Shown here: positions 53,218-62,025 of the stretch, piece by piece
Numbering within the stretch: position 1 is the first letter of the stretch
How the letters are laid out: every line of letters starts with the position of its first letter
Assembly (NCBI RefSeq): GCF_001905655.1
Contig: NZ_JMHT01000006.1
Span: forward strand, 62,001-126,000
Source: Mycobacterium sp. ST-F2
GTDB taxonomy: Bacteria > Actinomycetota > Actinomycetes > Mycobacteriales > Mycobacteriaceae
Length of the DNA stretch: 64,000 nt
Direction: 5' to 3'
The notes under the pieces: model-generated
The model's input: only the letters and a program-made list of their open reading frames with translations
What the model was told of the DNA's origin: nothing
The model's database searches: none
Made by a program: the position numbers and the translations under genes

Positions 53218-54639
53218 GTGGGCGTAAACACCGATTGGCAAGCTCCCTCTGAACCCAACCCGCACCGGAAACGCCGATGGGGCCTCTGGATCGCACTGGC
53301 ATCGGTTGTGGTCCTGGTGATCGCGGGCGCGGTCGTGGTCATTCCGCGATGGCTCCACACAAACACCGGTCAATCCACCGCCGAACGGGAAATCGCCATC
53401 CCCGGCGCCGTCCTGCTTCCCTCGCTACGTCAAAAGCCGGTACCCGGCTGGCGAGTCAAACTGGACGAGCTGATCCCGAACACAAATCAGCGGTTGCAAG
53501 CCCAGATGTTCGGATACCTCGGCGACAACGCCTACTTCACGGTCAGCGGCCCCGGCAACCACCCACGCGCGTGGATCGTCGGACTCGACGTCAAGCACGG
53601 CACACCGCTCTTCCCGCCAGTCGAAATTCTCGATTACATGGGCGCCGACTGCTACGTCAACGGACCACACCCACTCCTGTGCCTCAACAATCGCGGCAGT
53701 GACGATCAGATCGAAGCATGGGTTATCGACAGCCATAGTGGCGCCGTAGTCTCTCGCGGGCCCACCGACCTGCGCGTGACCACACAAGATCCGTCGCTCT
53801 TTACCGTCGATTCCGTCGGTGACTACGCCGTCGCCCTCCACTACGGTGTGGGCTGGTACGGGCTCGGCGATCATGGTGAGCGCACCTGGTTCGTTCCCGG
53901 TACCGGAGAGGGTGTTGTCCACACCGTCGGGAAGCAGGACTTTCCCGGCGATCCGGTATCTAACCTGGTCGCTGACCAGGACGGGCCTGGCCTGGTGTTC
54001 TCCGCCGAGAACGGCAAAATCTTCGACCACGTCCCCGGCTGGGTCGAACCGGTCATGGGCGGCTTCGTTGTCATGGACGGCCAATCACCCTCGGCGTTCC
54101 ACTTCTACGACAACAACGGCAACAAGAAAGGCGAATACCGCCCCAAAGATGGCGAATCTGCTGAAATCGCCGGCAACGGACAACGCGCCATCGTCACCCT
54201 CAGCAAGATCGGATCCAACGGGGCCAAGCAACTCATCTTCACCGCCAGCGGCCAACTCATCGCCGAAACCAAAACACACTCCCTGAACATCCGATTTATC
54301 GGCAACGATATGTACGCCGCCCCCGACGACGCCGCTTTCAAACCCAACGCCATCTGGAGCAAATACAACCTCACCACCGGAAACAGCGTCTCGGCATGCG
54401 CGGGCCTGCCCGTCGACGCGGTCAATTACGTCGGATCTGACGGCACCGTCGTAGTCGGATGGATTTCCGGTGCCACCCCGAGCGATCCAGTGTTTGTCGC
54501 GGTCGATACAAACACCTGCACCCGACAGTGGGAGCTACCCGACCCACAGACTCACACGCGCCTATGGGCTGTCGGATCAACGTTGATACAGTCCCGTTTC
54601 GATACCAAGGAGATCGTCTCGCTGGTGCCGCCGAGCTAG
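53218..54639 (+). CDS. Membrane-anchored beta-propeller protein (PQQ-like), unknown
   Basis: The protein has 473 residues. A short basic N-terminus (PHRKRRWGLW) and one membrane helix (ALASVVVLVIAGAVVVIP) lead to an external domain of about 420 residues. Repeated blade strands such as AWIVGLDVKHGTPLF, EAWVIDSHSGAVVSRG and FVAVDTNTCTRQWELPDPQ suggest a propeller. A late cysteine pair is possible. It is 44 bp after the FabH-like gene, probably co-transcribed. Its stop codon interlocks with that of the convergent EspG-like gene (CTAG). Confidence 0.65.
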   Translation: MGVNTDWQAPSEPNPHRKRRWGLWIALASVVVLVIAGAVVVIPRWLHTNTGQSTAEREIAIPGAVLLPSLRQKPVPGWRVKLDELIPNTNQRLQAQMFGYLGDNAYFTVSGPGNHPRAWIVGLDVKHGTPLFPPVEILDYMGADCYVNGPHPLLCLNNRGSDDQIEAWVIDSHSGAVVSRGPTDLRVTTQDPSLFTVDSVGDYAVALHYGVGWYGLGDHGERTWFVPGTGEGVVHTVGKQDFPGDPVSNLVADQDGPGLVFSAENGKIFDHVPGWVEPVMGGFVVMDGQSPSAFHFYDNNGNKKGEYRPKDGESAEIAGNGQRAIVTLSKIGSNGAKQLIFTASGQLIAETKTHSLNIRFIGNDMYAAPDDAAFKPNAIWSKYNLTTGNSVSACAGLPVDAVNYVGSDGTVVVGWISGATPSDPVFVAVDTNTCTRQWELPDPQTHTRLWAVGSTLIQSRFDTKEIVSLVPPS

Positions 54640-55403
54640 TCGCCTTCCCTGCGCGCTCGAACCTGGACAACATCCGCAGCAATCAGGCGATCAATGCTCT
54701 CTGCCAATCGCTTTCTTGTGACGGGAGAGGCTGTTTCGTAGGGCTCGCGGACGATGTAGTCGCCCTGCTTCGTGGCGATCCACCCGATGAACGGCTTGGT
54801 TCTGTCTCGGCCCCACCGGGATGCCGGTCGATAGTGTGTCTGCACTTCTCCTCCCGCCAGCAATTCATCTGAAGGAACCACGATAGGTGGGTCGGCCACT
54901 GTGACGCGATCAAGGATGTTGGCGCTGCCGAGCGTCCGCGTCGATGCGCGGTCATGCACTCTGACGCTCGGCACGGTGACTACCGGGGACGTGCCGGGCC
55001 TACCGGTGAGCTGTGCAAGTTTGGCGACCTCCGCTCCCAATTCGTACGGAGATACCTGCCGCACGGAAATGGTGTCGTCGTCACCCTGTGTCGCAATGAA
55101 TCCGATATCTTGGCGTCGAGTAGCGGATACAGCAAGTGAACTACCGGTTTTTGCCGTGACATTTAAGCACTCGACGCGAATATCGTGTTCCCGTAGCTGG
55201 ACATCAAGCCATTTCTCAAGGTGACGAAACCGTCCATCGTCAAACTCCCCGAGCAGTTGCCTTCGGTACCGCTGCAAGTCCTGTTCATACACATACGGAA
55301 GTGGCTCGAGGTGGCGAAACGGGTAGGAAAGAAACTTCCTCCCGTAGTGGTGAGTGAGCGTCTCCAAATCCAGGACGCTAATGGTTCCGATCTGTCGATT
55401 CAT
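54636..55403 (-). CDS. EspG-like ESX chaperone (second, divergent copy)
   Basis: The protein has 255 residues. The EspG layout is recognisable: N-terminal TISVLDLETLTHHYGRKFLS with the PF..L strand, a central KWLDVQLREHDIRVECLNV, SSLAVSATRRQDIGFIATQG, then VSPYELGAEVAKLAQLTGRP and a basic C-terminus (GRDRTKPFIGWIATKQGDYI). EspG proteins bind the tip of PE/PPE heterodimers in the cytosol and keep them soluble. It lies 12 bp after a large substrate gene, which in turn follows a small helical one, so it is probably the chaperone of that pair. Confidence 0.7.
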   Translation of the reverse strand: MNRQIGTISVLDLETLTHHYGRKFLSYPFRHLEPLPYVYEQDLQRYRRQLLGEFDDGRFRHLEKWLDVQLREHDIRVECLNVTAKTGSSLAVSATRRQDIGFIATQGDDDTISVRQVSPYELGAEVAKLAQLTGRPGTSPVVTVPSVRVHDRASTRTLGSANILDRVTVADPPIVVPSDELLAGGEVQTHYRPASRWGRDRTKPFIGWIATKQGDYIVREPYETASPVTRKRLAESIDRLIAADVVQVRARREGD

Positions 55404-55415
55404 CGACGCAGCAAC

Positions 55416-56867
55416 CTACTGTCTGGACGCCTGCGCATCGCTTTCTTGTTGTCCCTCATCGCCCACCACCGACACAACCGCCTCTGCCTCTCCGGCGATG
55501 GTGGCCCCGTTTCTGCGAGTCCGCAGGGCCTTGCTGACCTTGTGTTCTTTACCATCGCCTCCCGCGCCTTTCGAGCCCGCGGCCGGTGCGCCCGCACCGG
55601 GTGACGAGGAGCCGATGCCGGCCTTTGCGGCTGTTGTCGGGTTCGCACCGGTTGAGCTTGCGCTGACCGATTGCGCCGCGGGCCGACTCGCCGGGAGTTC
55701 GCTACCAAGCCGCGCGCCACCACCGCTACCGCCGCCCCCCGCTCGGCCTCCTCCCAGCGAACTACCCCCGGACGCCTTCGCGCCCTTGCCCAAATTGAGA
55801 ACGCCTTCCGGCAGCCCCGGTTTCTTGTTCGCCAGACCTTGGAGCGCACTAGCCGCTTGCGTCGCGGCATTGGTCGCGCCACTCATCGCCTGATTCGCAG
55901 CATCCGATGCGCCGCTCAATCCACTCTTCGCCGCATCCGCTGCCCCCGACAATGCATCGGTGGCACCCTGCGACGCCTGCTGCTGCCCTTGATCACCAGT
56001 ACTTGCCAGACCCCCCTTGCCCAGGGATGATGCCGTGGGCATCGTAGGAAGCGTGGACGTTCCCCCCGCTGACATCGATGGCGTACCGCCCCCCGACGAC
56101 GACAGACTCGGTGCGCCCGAACCAGGCGAATCGAGGTTCACGCCGGGAATCTGCGGCGGCGTGTTCGGCTTCGATGTTGTATCGACGACGAACTGCGGGT
56201 AACCGCCTTGAACATCCTTGACCCCCGGTATGTAGCTGCCGTTCATGATGGACCGCATCCAGGAGTTGTAATCTTCCTCGACCTGCTTGACATTTGGCGT
56301 CGTGGTTACTTGATAGACACCGCCGCGCCCTGCTGATCGCGTTTCGGTCTTCGCGCTCTTGTCATCGAGGTACCGGTCGTACAGAGTCGGGAAGGTTCCA
56401 TCAATGTCTTGCACAAGATGTTTATTGACATACTGGAACGTATCCCGGAACTTGTGCACAAGTTCTGCTGCCCGCAGCGCGGCAGTACCGGTATAGAACG
56501 GCTCAGCCGTAGATTGCATTGCGTTGTCGAACGCGGCCTGTATGGTCTTGCCCTCCCAGGCGCCGTCCTTTTTCAGCGCTAACAATTTGCGCTCGAACGA
56601 CCGTGAAGCCTTCCTGAGCCCGTTGCCGATATCTCGCCACGCTTGATCAACCGACGTTGGCACCACATACTCGGGCACCGGCTTGAATTCGTTGAACATG
56701 GAGACGAAATCCCGGCCGAACGCCTCATTGAACTTCCCAAAGTCATTCTTGGGGATGACGAGCGCATCCTGACCATCAGATGCAGCGAGGCCCTGTTTGA
56801 GTGCCTTGTCTCCCTGCACGTCACTGTCATCGAACGCCTTGGTCGAATCTGGATCGTCTCCACACAC
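55416..56867 (-). CDS. PPE/EspB-like ESX substrate, large partner of pair 4
   Basis: The protein has 483 residues, starting at GTG. The N-terminal half is helical, with a WxG-type turn in KKDGAWEGKTIQAAFDNAMQ near residue 115. The C-terminal half is low complexity: Ser/Gly/Thr-rich, alanine-rich helices (AANQAMSGATNAATQAASAL) and glycine patches. It resembles EspB/PPE-type substrates in layout, not in detail. The 118-residue helical protein before it and the EspG-like chaperone after it repeat the PE-PPE-EspG order. Function after secretion is unknown. Confidence 0.65.
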   Translation of the reverse strand: MCGDDPDSTKAFDDSDVQGDKALKQGLAASDGQDALVIPKNDFGKFNEAFGRDFVSMFNEFKPVPEYVVPTSVDQAWRDIGNGLRKASRSFERKLLALKKDGAWEGKTIQAAFDNAMQSTAEPFYTGTAALRAAELVHKFRDTFQYVNKHLVQDIDGTFPTLYDRYLDDKSAKTETRSAGRGGVYQVTTTPNVKQVEEDYNSWMRSIMNGSYIPGVKDVQGGYPQFVVDTTSKPNTPPQIPGVNLDSPGSGAPSLSSSGGGTPSMSAGGTSTLPTMPTASSLGKGGLASTGDQGQQQASQGATDALSGAADAAKSGLSGASDAANQAMSGATNAATQAASALQGLANKKPGLPEGVLNLGKGAKASGGSSLGGGRAGGGGSGGGARLGSELPASRPAAQSVSASSTGANPTTAAKAGIGSSSPGAGAPAAGSKGAGGDGKEHKVSKALRTRRNGATIAGEAEAVVSVVGDEGQQESDAQASRQ

Positions 56868-56892
56868 GATTGGTGAACCTTACTGATCTCGC

Positions 56893-57249
56893 CTAGCTCT
56901 GGTCGACATTCTGCAGTCGCTTGTAGGCAGTCTCGATCGCTTCTTTCAGATCTTCCAGATACGTCTTGTACTTATTGACAGCATCCTCCACGCTGTCCGG
57001 CGCGGTCTGCTGCAACAGCTTCTTGGTTTCTGTCGCCGAGAGAAGATCGACTCCGTCGATCTCACCCGCATAGTTCGACCGAATTGTCTGGAAATGAGGT
57101 TTCAACGTGTTCAAATCAGCTAGGCACTCATCAATTGCCGTGACCCACGCCTTCTTGGCGTCCGGGCTTAACTTCACAAAATCGCCGGTACCGTTCTTGG
57201 CGGCTTCGGTGATCGCCTGAACAGTCGCGATATTTACATCTGTTGACAT
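56893..57249 (-). CDS. Small helical ESX substrate, partner of the 483-residue protein
   Basis: The protein has 118 residues and is almost entirely helical: VNIATVQAITEAAKNGTGDF, KKAWVTAIDECLADLNTLKP, ETKKLLQQTAPDSVEDAVNK. It contains a turn at YAGEIDGVD. The size and place fit a PE- or WXG100-like partner. It lies 25 bp before the larger substrate gene. No canonical PE or WxG motif is present. Confidence 0.6.
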   Translation of the reverse strand: MSTDVNIATVQAITEAAKNGTGDFVKLSPDAKKAWVTAIDECLADLNTLKPHFQTIRSNYAGEIDGVDLLSATETKKLLQQTAPDSVEDAVNKYKTYLEDLKEAIETAYKRLQNVDQS

Positions 57250-57321
57250 TGTTCACCCTCCCAATCAACCCGCAAAGCCCAGACCCACCAACCTGGCGGG
57301 TCCGGGCTCCACGGTTACCGG

Positions 57322-57612
57322 TCAGAACGCGGCAGCGTTGGCCCGGTCCATCGCCTGCATGGCGTCCTGCTGATCCTGCGCCTGCTTCTGCGTGTTCACC
57401 GTGGTGTTCAGCGCTTCTTCCAACATGTTGTTGACTTCCTGGTGCGCCTGGGTCAGCGCAGCCGCGCCGTCACCTTCGTACACCTCGGCCAGCGTGGTGA
57501 AGATGGTGTGAATGTCCTCACGGACCTCCTGGATGGCGTTCGTCATCCCGGTGATGTCCTCGAGGTGTCCGGCGTTGGCGCCGAAGTTGTAGAGAATTCC
57601 GTCTGCAGCCAT
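57322..57612 (-). CDS. WXG100 protein, EsxA/EsxC-like
   Basis: The protein has 96 residues in two helices, and begins ILYNFGANAGHLEDITGMTN, reminiscent of EsxC openings. The turn reads LAEVYEGDGAAALTQ: YEG takes the place of WxG. The C-terminal helix ends QQDAMQAMDRANAAAF. It forms a coupled pair with the WHG protein 15 bp upstream, so this pair is the main Esx heterodimer of the locus. Confidence 0.85.
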   Translation of the reverse strand: MAADGILYNFGANAGHLEDITGMTNAIQEVREDIHTIFTTLAEVYEGDGAAALTQAHQEVNNMLEEALNTTVNTQKQAQDQQDAMQAMDRANAAAF

Positions 57613-57627
57613 GATGTCCTGCCTTCC

Positions 57628-57897
57628 TTAGCTCTGGTCCAGGTTGGCAACCGAACGCATGTGCTCGGAGCCCTTTTCGACGATGTTGTTCAGTGTGGAA
57701 ATGATCTGGTCGAACTCTTCGCGCTGGCTCTGCGACACCCGGCCGTAGTTGCCGGCCGAGTCACCGTGCCATGAGGCCGACAACATCTGCTGCTGCGCGT
57801 CCTCGATCTGGTTCAGCTTCTGCACGGCCTGGTCACGCGCGGCGTTGATCTGCTCGATCTTCGCCTCGGCTTCGGCCGGGGTGAGTGAAACTGTCAT
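57628..57897 (-). CDS. WXG100 protein, EsxB-like
   Basis: The protein has 89 residues. The helical hairpin carries the turn SASWHGDSAGNYGR (WxG as WHG). The C-terminus, HMRSVANLDQS, lacks an obvious YxxxD/E export signal. The neighbour downstream supplies the second chain. An RBS-like element is weak before this ATG. Confidence 0.88.
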   Translation of the reverse strand: MTVSLTPAEAEAKIEQINAARDQAVQKLNQIEDAQQQMLSASWHGDSAGNYGRVSQSQREEFDQIISTLNNIVEKGSEHMRSVANLDQS

Positions 57898-57972
57898 GTG
57901 TCACTACTCGCTTTCTATTCGTAATCTCTTGTCGTCCATGGTTTTCTGCCTTTGGGCCAAACAGCATTCCCC

Positions 57973-58785
57973 TTAAAGGTCCCCCCATCCCTCGTCGGAA
58001 AGCTCCACCAGCTGGCCGATCGCCTGCCCTACGGCGTGATCGGATCCAGCTTTCAGGGTCGACCAGAGCTGCCCTGCCGGAGATGAGCTGGGGGCGCCCA
58101 CGATGCGGCCACGTTTGGTGTAGAACACACCGACCGCCGCGGGGCTGCGAGAAATCCTGTCGTCGTCGCTATCGAGTGCGTAGTAGACGATCTCGGCGAA
58201 CGCCTGCCGGGATGCCAGCGCCGAGCCGAGCAGCATGGCCGCTCGCGGTTCGGCGCCCAGTGCCCGCACCCGATCGGCCAATACCGCCGGGTCGTGTGTG
58301 CCGGAGAGGTTTTCGACCATCGCCGCCAGCGGCGCTCCGACCGGGGTGATGTCGGCCGCCGCCGCGCGCGGTAGCTCGGCGAGCAATGCCGCTGCCGCAT
58401 CACGCAATTCAACGCCACGGCCGATGACCCGGAGCGTGATGTCGTGCGCGACCCGGCGGGCCAGCACACACAGCGAACCGCGACGGGCGACGCAGATCCG
58501 CGCGGTACCTTCCGGCGTGACGAGGCGCATCGCCAGTTCCCGGTCGGGGCGCTGCAACACCTGCAGCAGCGGTACCAGATCGGCGTCGACGACGCCGTCG
58601 GCGATCACCCCGCGTGCCGCCAATGTCTGTGTCGCACGGTCGAATGCAGTGTGCAGACGATCCAATGTGGTGTGCCGGGCCCGCACCGCGAGGACGGCCG
58701 GGAAGCTCAGCACCCCGACCCGCGCACCGGCTACCTGCAGCTCATCATCGGTAAGCATGATCTGCGGCTGCAGCGACGCCGTCAT
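57973..58785 (-). CDS. espG: EspG, PE/PPE-specific chaperone
   Basis: The protein has 270 residues, with the start overlapping the PPE-like stop (ATGA). EspG1-like motifs run through it: MLTDDELQVAGARVGVLSFP, QVLQRPDRELAMRLVTPEG, ICVARRGSLCVLARRVAHDI, then AAADITPVGAPLAAMV. A C-terminal beta sheet follows (FYTKRGRIVGAPSSSPAGQ). EspG binds the tip of the PE/PPE dimer made by the two genes before it and is recycled in the cytosol. It is the better match of the two EspG-type genes here. Confidence 0.9.
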   Translation of the reverse strand: MTASLQPQIMLTDDELQVAGARVGVLSFPAVLAVRARHTTLDRLHTAFDRATQTLAARGVIADGVVDADLVPLLQVLQRPDRELAMRLVTPEGTARICVARRGSLCVLARRVAHDITLRVIGRGVELRDAAAALLAELPRAAAADITPVGAPLAAMVENLSGTHDPAVLADRVRALGAEPRAAMLLGSALASRQAFAEIVYYALDSDDDRISRSPAAVGVFYTKRGRIVGAPSSSPAGQLWSTLKAGSDHAVGQAIGQLVELSDEGWGDL

Positions 58786-59855
58786 ATCGATAGCCCCTTG
58801 TCCACACCGATCACCGACGGGGCCACCCACTGATCCGACACTTGCTGCAACGTGCGCTCGGGTTCCTCGGCGTAACCAGGTGTTTCAGGGCCATCGGGCA
58901 CTACAAGCTCGTCGAACACCGATGTGTTGGGTCCCCAGCTCACACTGGCGGTGAACGGTGCATCATTCTGCGCCGCGGCCGGCAACCACGAGCCGCCGTT
59001 ATCGGAGAGCCCGGCGCCGGGTTCGCCACCGCCGGCCAAAGCCGCTGCAGGCATGGATGATTCATGCTCGCGGTTGCTGTCACCACGGCCGTGGGCACCG
59101 GCCATCGGCCCGTACCCGCCGCCACCCATCCCGGCGCCGCCGCCACCCGCGGCGGCAACCTTCTGCAGGTTCTTGGCCTCGCCGCTGGAGGCAGCGGTGG
59201 TGACCCGGAACGGCGACAACGGCGGCGGAGCGACACCGGCACCCCCACCTGCGCCGCCGCCACCGGAACCTTCGCCGGCCTTGGCATCCTGCTCTGCCTT
59301 CAGCGCATCGCCCTTGGCGACGTCGGGCGGCAGGGGCTGCTCCCACGGTTCGGCCAGCGCGGCGCAGGCTTCCTCGTACTGCTGCATCACGGCCGCGGCA
59401 TTCGCCTGATCGGCCGTGGCCGCCTCGTCGAACTCGGCGAACGTGCCGTTCAGCACCGCCCCGTTGTAGGCGGCCAGCGACGCCATCATGTCCTGCGAGG
59501 CCTTGGCCTCGACTGCTTCGGACACGCTCGGCATCGCCAGGATCGCAACGGTATTCGCGACGGCGGCTTCCTCGGCACGCTGACCGTTGGCCGCGGCACT
59601 CAGGCTGACGGCCTGCAGCCACTTGCTGAACTCTTCGAGCTTCCGCGTCGCGGCGTCCGAGCCGTGGCTTGCGAACGAAGCCTTGATCCGTTCGATGATC
59701 TTGTCGAAATCAGTTGAAACACTGGCCAATTCGTTGGCCACCCGAATCCAGGCGGCACCCGCCTGGCCCACTGAAGTCGGTCCGGGTCCGTCGGTTAGAT
59801 CACGAGCGAGTTGCTCGGTGCTGCGCGACTCCCAGTTGACGTTGGTGAAACCCAT
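58782..59855 (-). CDS. PPE-like ESX substrate, large partner of pair 2
   Basis: The protein has 357 residues. Residues 1-170 are a PPE-type helical bundle (VNWESRSTEQLARDLTDGPG, AAWIRVANELASVSTDFDKI, EEFSKWLQAVSLSAAANGQR). No Pro-Pro-Glu lies near the start, and the WxG place reads SHG. The C-terminus is glycine-rich, then acidic (PDGPETPGYAEEPERTLQQV). It is preceded by a PE-like gene and followed by a coupled espG, the classic order, so it should be carried as a PE/PPE/EspG ternary complex. Confidence 0.8.
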   Translation of the reverse strand: MGFTNVNWESRSTEQLARDLTDGPGPTSVGQAGAAWIRVANELASVSTDFDKIIERIKASFASHGSDAATRKLEEFSKWLQAVSLSAAANGQRAEEAAVANTVAILAMPSVSEAVEAKASQDMMASLAAYNGAVLNGTFAEFDEAATADQANAAAVMQQYEEACAALAEPWEQPLPPDVAKGDALKAEQDAKAGEGSGGGGAGGGAGVAPPPLSPFRVTTAASSGEAKNLQKVAAAGGGGAGMGGGGYGPMAGAHGRGDSNREHESSMPAAALAGGGEPGAGLSDNGGSWLPAAAQNDAPFTASVSWGPNTSVFDELVVPDGPETPGYAEEPERTLQQVSDQWVAPSVIGVDKGLSI

Positions 59856-59910
59856 GTTCTAACCCCCTCCCCTCGCTATCAATGCCGCGAACGGCGCTGT
59901 AGTGCCGGCG

Positions 59911-60207
59911 TCAGACGGCGAAGTCCTGGTCGGCGGCGACGACGTTGTCGGTGTGATCCCGCAGGGTCGCGGAAACTTCGCGAATCTCGGTGAAGCCCTG
60001 CTCGGCCGACTTGCCGAACGCGTCGTGCACCTGGTTGAGCGTGGCGGCCACGCGCTGAGACACTTCGTCCCGACCGGACGCCGTCACAGTCAGATTGGGG
60101 GCCTCGGTCTGCATGACCTTCTCCACCCGGTTGGCAAGCTCGTCGAGCTGTTTGGTGGCATCGGCAACCTCAGCCGGGGCCATCGCGAAATCATTGGTGC
60201 TGGCCAT
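59911..60207 (-). CDS. PE-like ESX substrate, small partner of pair 2
   Basis: The protein has 98 residues. The PE-like pattern is visible in AMAPAEVADATKQLDELANR, then TASGRDEVSQRVAATLNQVH and AFGKSAEQGF, which recalls the aDEVSaxvA core of PE proteins. There is no Pro-Glu at the usual position. The end RDHTDNVVAADQDFAV resembles the PE tail. An RBS (AGGAGA) precedes the ATG. Confidence 0.82.
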   Translation of the reverse strand: MASTNDFAMAPAEVADATKQLDELANRVEKVMQTEAPNLTVTASGRDEVSQRVAATLNQVHDAFGKSAEQGFTEIREVSATLRDHTDNVVAADQDFAV

Positions 60208-60222
60208 GTCGAATCTCCTCGT

Positions 60223-61617
60223 CTAAATCCGCAACTCGATATCAGGACTGTCATTGGGGTCGATCTCGCCGATCACCGGCGGCGCCACGTTCCCGAGATC
60301 GCCCACGATCTCGCCGCCTTGGTCGGACGTGTGCAGGAAGGTCGCGGCATTGTGGCCATTGCTATCTGCCCCGGCCTTACCGGCGCCGTGGCCGGCACCC
60401 ATCGCCCCGCCACCGCCCATCATGCCGCCGCCGCCGACGCCGGCACCGCCGGCTTTGGCCGCACCCTGCACCGCAGCCGTGCTCTCCGAGGTCGGCAACG
60501 ACATCGGCGCCATCGTTCGCGTCGGCGCGACAGCTGCGTGACCACCGCCGCCACCACCACCGCCACCAGCGACGTGGGCTCCACTGGCGCCGCCCATCTT
60601 GCTCAGCGGAGCGCCCGCCGCACCTGCGCCCGTCTCGGCAGGTCCACCGGCACCACCGGCCGCCTCACCAAGGCTCGATGCCAGGCCGGTCGCGGTTTCG
60701 ATCCCGGTCTGGACAGCGCCGGTAACCGCCTGCATGCCGGAGGACAACCCTTGGGTCGCCGCCTGCATCATCGGTGAGATCATGCCCGTCGCCATCTGCA
60801 TCATCGGGCCGATCATCTGCGCACCCATCTCCGGTGCGGCGGTCACCGCTACCGGCGCACCAGTGGCCGCGACAGCGCCACCCTGCGCGGCGAGGGTGCT
60901 CTGCAACTCGGTGATGACCTCGGTGGTCATCGTGGTCGCCTGGGTGGCCGCCTCAACGGCCTGCGCCTGACCCCACGGAAAGATGATGTTCGGCCCGATG
61001 GCCGCGATCTTGGCGTGGTACTCGTTGATGATCTCGATGAGGCGCTGCTGCGCCTGCTGGACATTGGCCGCCGAAGTGGACAAATTGGCGCCGATTCCGG
61101 CCGACTGTGCACCGACCTCGGCACCGTTAGCCACGGCTTCGCCGGTCTTGGCCGCGGCAGCAGGACCGCCCTCGCCGGACCACATATCGCCCAGCGAACT
61201 CATTGCGTCCTTCAATGAACTGGCTGTGGACTCGAACGCTTTCGAAATGCCCTCGAACATTTTGGTCGGATCGAGATTCTCGAACAGTCCGGTCCCCAAG
61301 GTTCCGAGTGCATCGACCACCGGTTGGATCATGGAACTCGGATCCATCGGATTACCCGCAGGTGGGGTGCCCTCCGGAGGCGGCGCCCCCGGGGGCAGCG
61401 CGCCGTTCGGCAGCGGTCCCAGCCCGAGCTTGGCAAGGATGTCTTGCACCGGCTGGTTCAGATAGTCGGCGAGGATCGCCTCCTGCGCGTTGATGGCGGG
61501 AGTCGGGTCAAAGCCCGGCAGAGATTGGGCCAACTGTCCCGTCGGATTGGCGGGAACATGCGCGGGTCCGCTGACCGGTAACGGGTTGACCGGAGCCGGA
61601 GAAGGGATAAGGGGCAT
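60223..61617 (-). CDS. EspA/EspE-like ESX substrate, large partner of pair 1
   Basis: The protein has 464 residues. The Pro-rich N-terminus is followed by a helical core with the WxG-type turn SSLGDMWSGEGGPAAAAKTG near residue 145 and a long coiled helix (STSAANVQQAQQRLIEIINE). Met/Gly/Ala-rich helices (MGAQMIGPMMQMATGMISPM) and a glycine-rich tail ending in NDSPDIELRI follow. This is the general form of EspA/EspE substrates. The 93-residue protein just upstream would be its EspC/EspF-like partner. Confidence 0.68.
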   Translation of the reverse strand: MPLIPSPAPVNPLPVSGPAHVPANPTGQLAQSLPGFDPTPAINAQEAILADYLNQPVQDILAKLGLGPLPNGALPPGAPPPEGTPPAGNPMDPSSMIQPVVDALGTLGTGLFENLDPTKMFEGISKAFESTASSLKDAMSSLGDMWSGEGGPAAAAKTGEAVANGAEVGAQSAGIGANLSTSAANVQQAQQRLIEIINEYHAKIAAIGPNIIFPWGQAQAVEAATQATTMTTEVITELQSTLAAQGGAVAATGAPVAVTAAPEMGAQMIGPMMQMATGMISPMMQAATQGLSSGMQAVTGAVQTGIETATGLASSLGEAAGGAGGPAETGAGAAGAPLSKMGGASGAHVAGGGGGGGGGHAAVAPTRTMAPMSLPTSESTAAVQGAAKAGGAGVGGGGMMGGGGAMGAGHGAGKAGADSNGHNAATFLHTSDQGGEIVGDLGNVAPPVIGEIDPNDSPDIELRI

Positions 61618-61630
61618 GGTTGCCTAGGTG

Positions 61631-61912
61631 TTAGACGCTATCGACGGCGACATAGCCGACTTTGGACATCTCGGTGGCAACACCGATGGCTGCGTGGACA
61701 GCCCCGGTGAGCAAGGTCCCGGCCAGGTTGCTGGCCTGAGCCCCCGCGTACGGCCCCAGATACGGCGCTGCTCCGATTGGCCCGATGGCGGTTGCCGCCG
61801 CACTCAGCATGGCGGCCGAGTCGGCCGATCCGGCGGCCGAGATCACCCCCGACGCCGCCGTGTTTGCGGCATTGAATGCTTCCATCCCTGCGGGAATCAC
61901 CGATAACGTCAC
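61631..61912 (-). CDS. EspC/EspF-like small ESX substrate, partner of pair 1
   Basis: The protein has 93 residues. The opening LSVIPAGMEAFNAANTAASG and the alanine-rich helices with a GPYAGAQASNLAGTLLTGAV turn resemble EspC/EspF or PE-like small substrates. It lies 13 bp before the 464-residue partner. It has no WxG. Confidence 0.65.
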   Translation of the reverse strand: MTLSVIPAGMEAFNAANTAASGVISAAGSADSAAMLSAAATAIGPIGAAPYLGPYAGAQASNLAGTLLTGAVHAAIGVATEMSKVGYVAVDSV

Positions 61913-62025
61913 TGTAAATTACCTCCCCCTGAACCCGGCGGCGCGTACGCCGCTTCGTTGCTTTTCAACTATAACCTGGGAATCGACTGGTGGCAGGCGC
62001 CAATTTTCCAGTGCAGCAAATTCCG

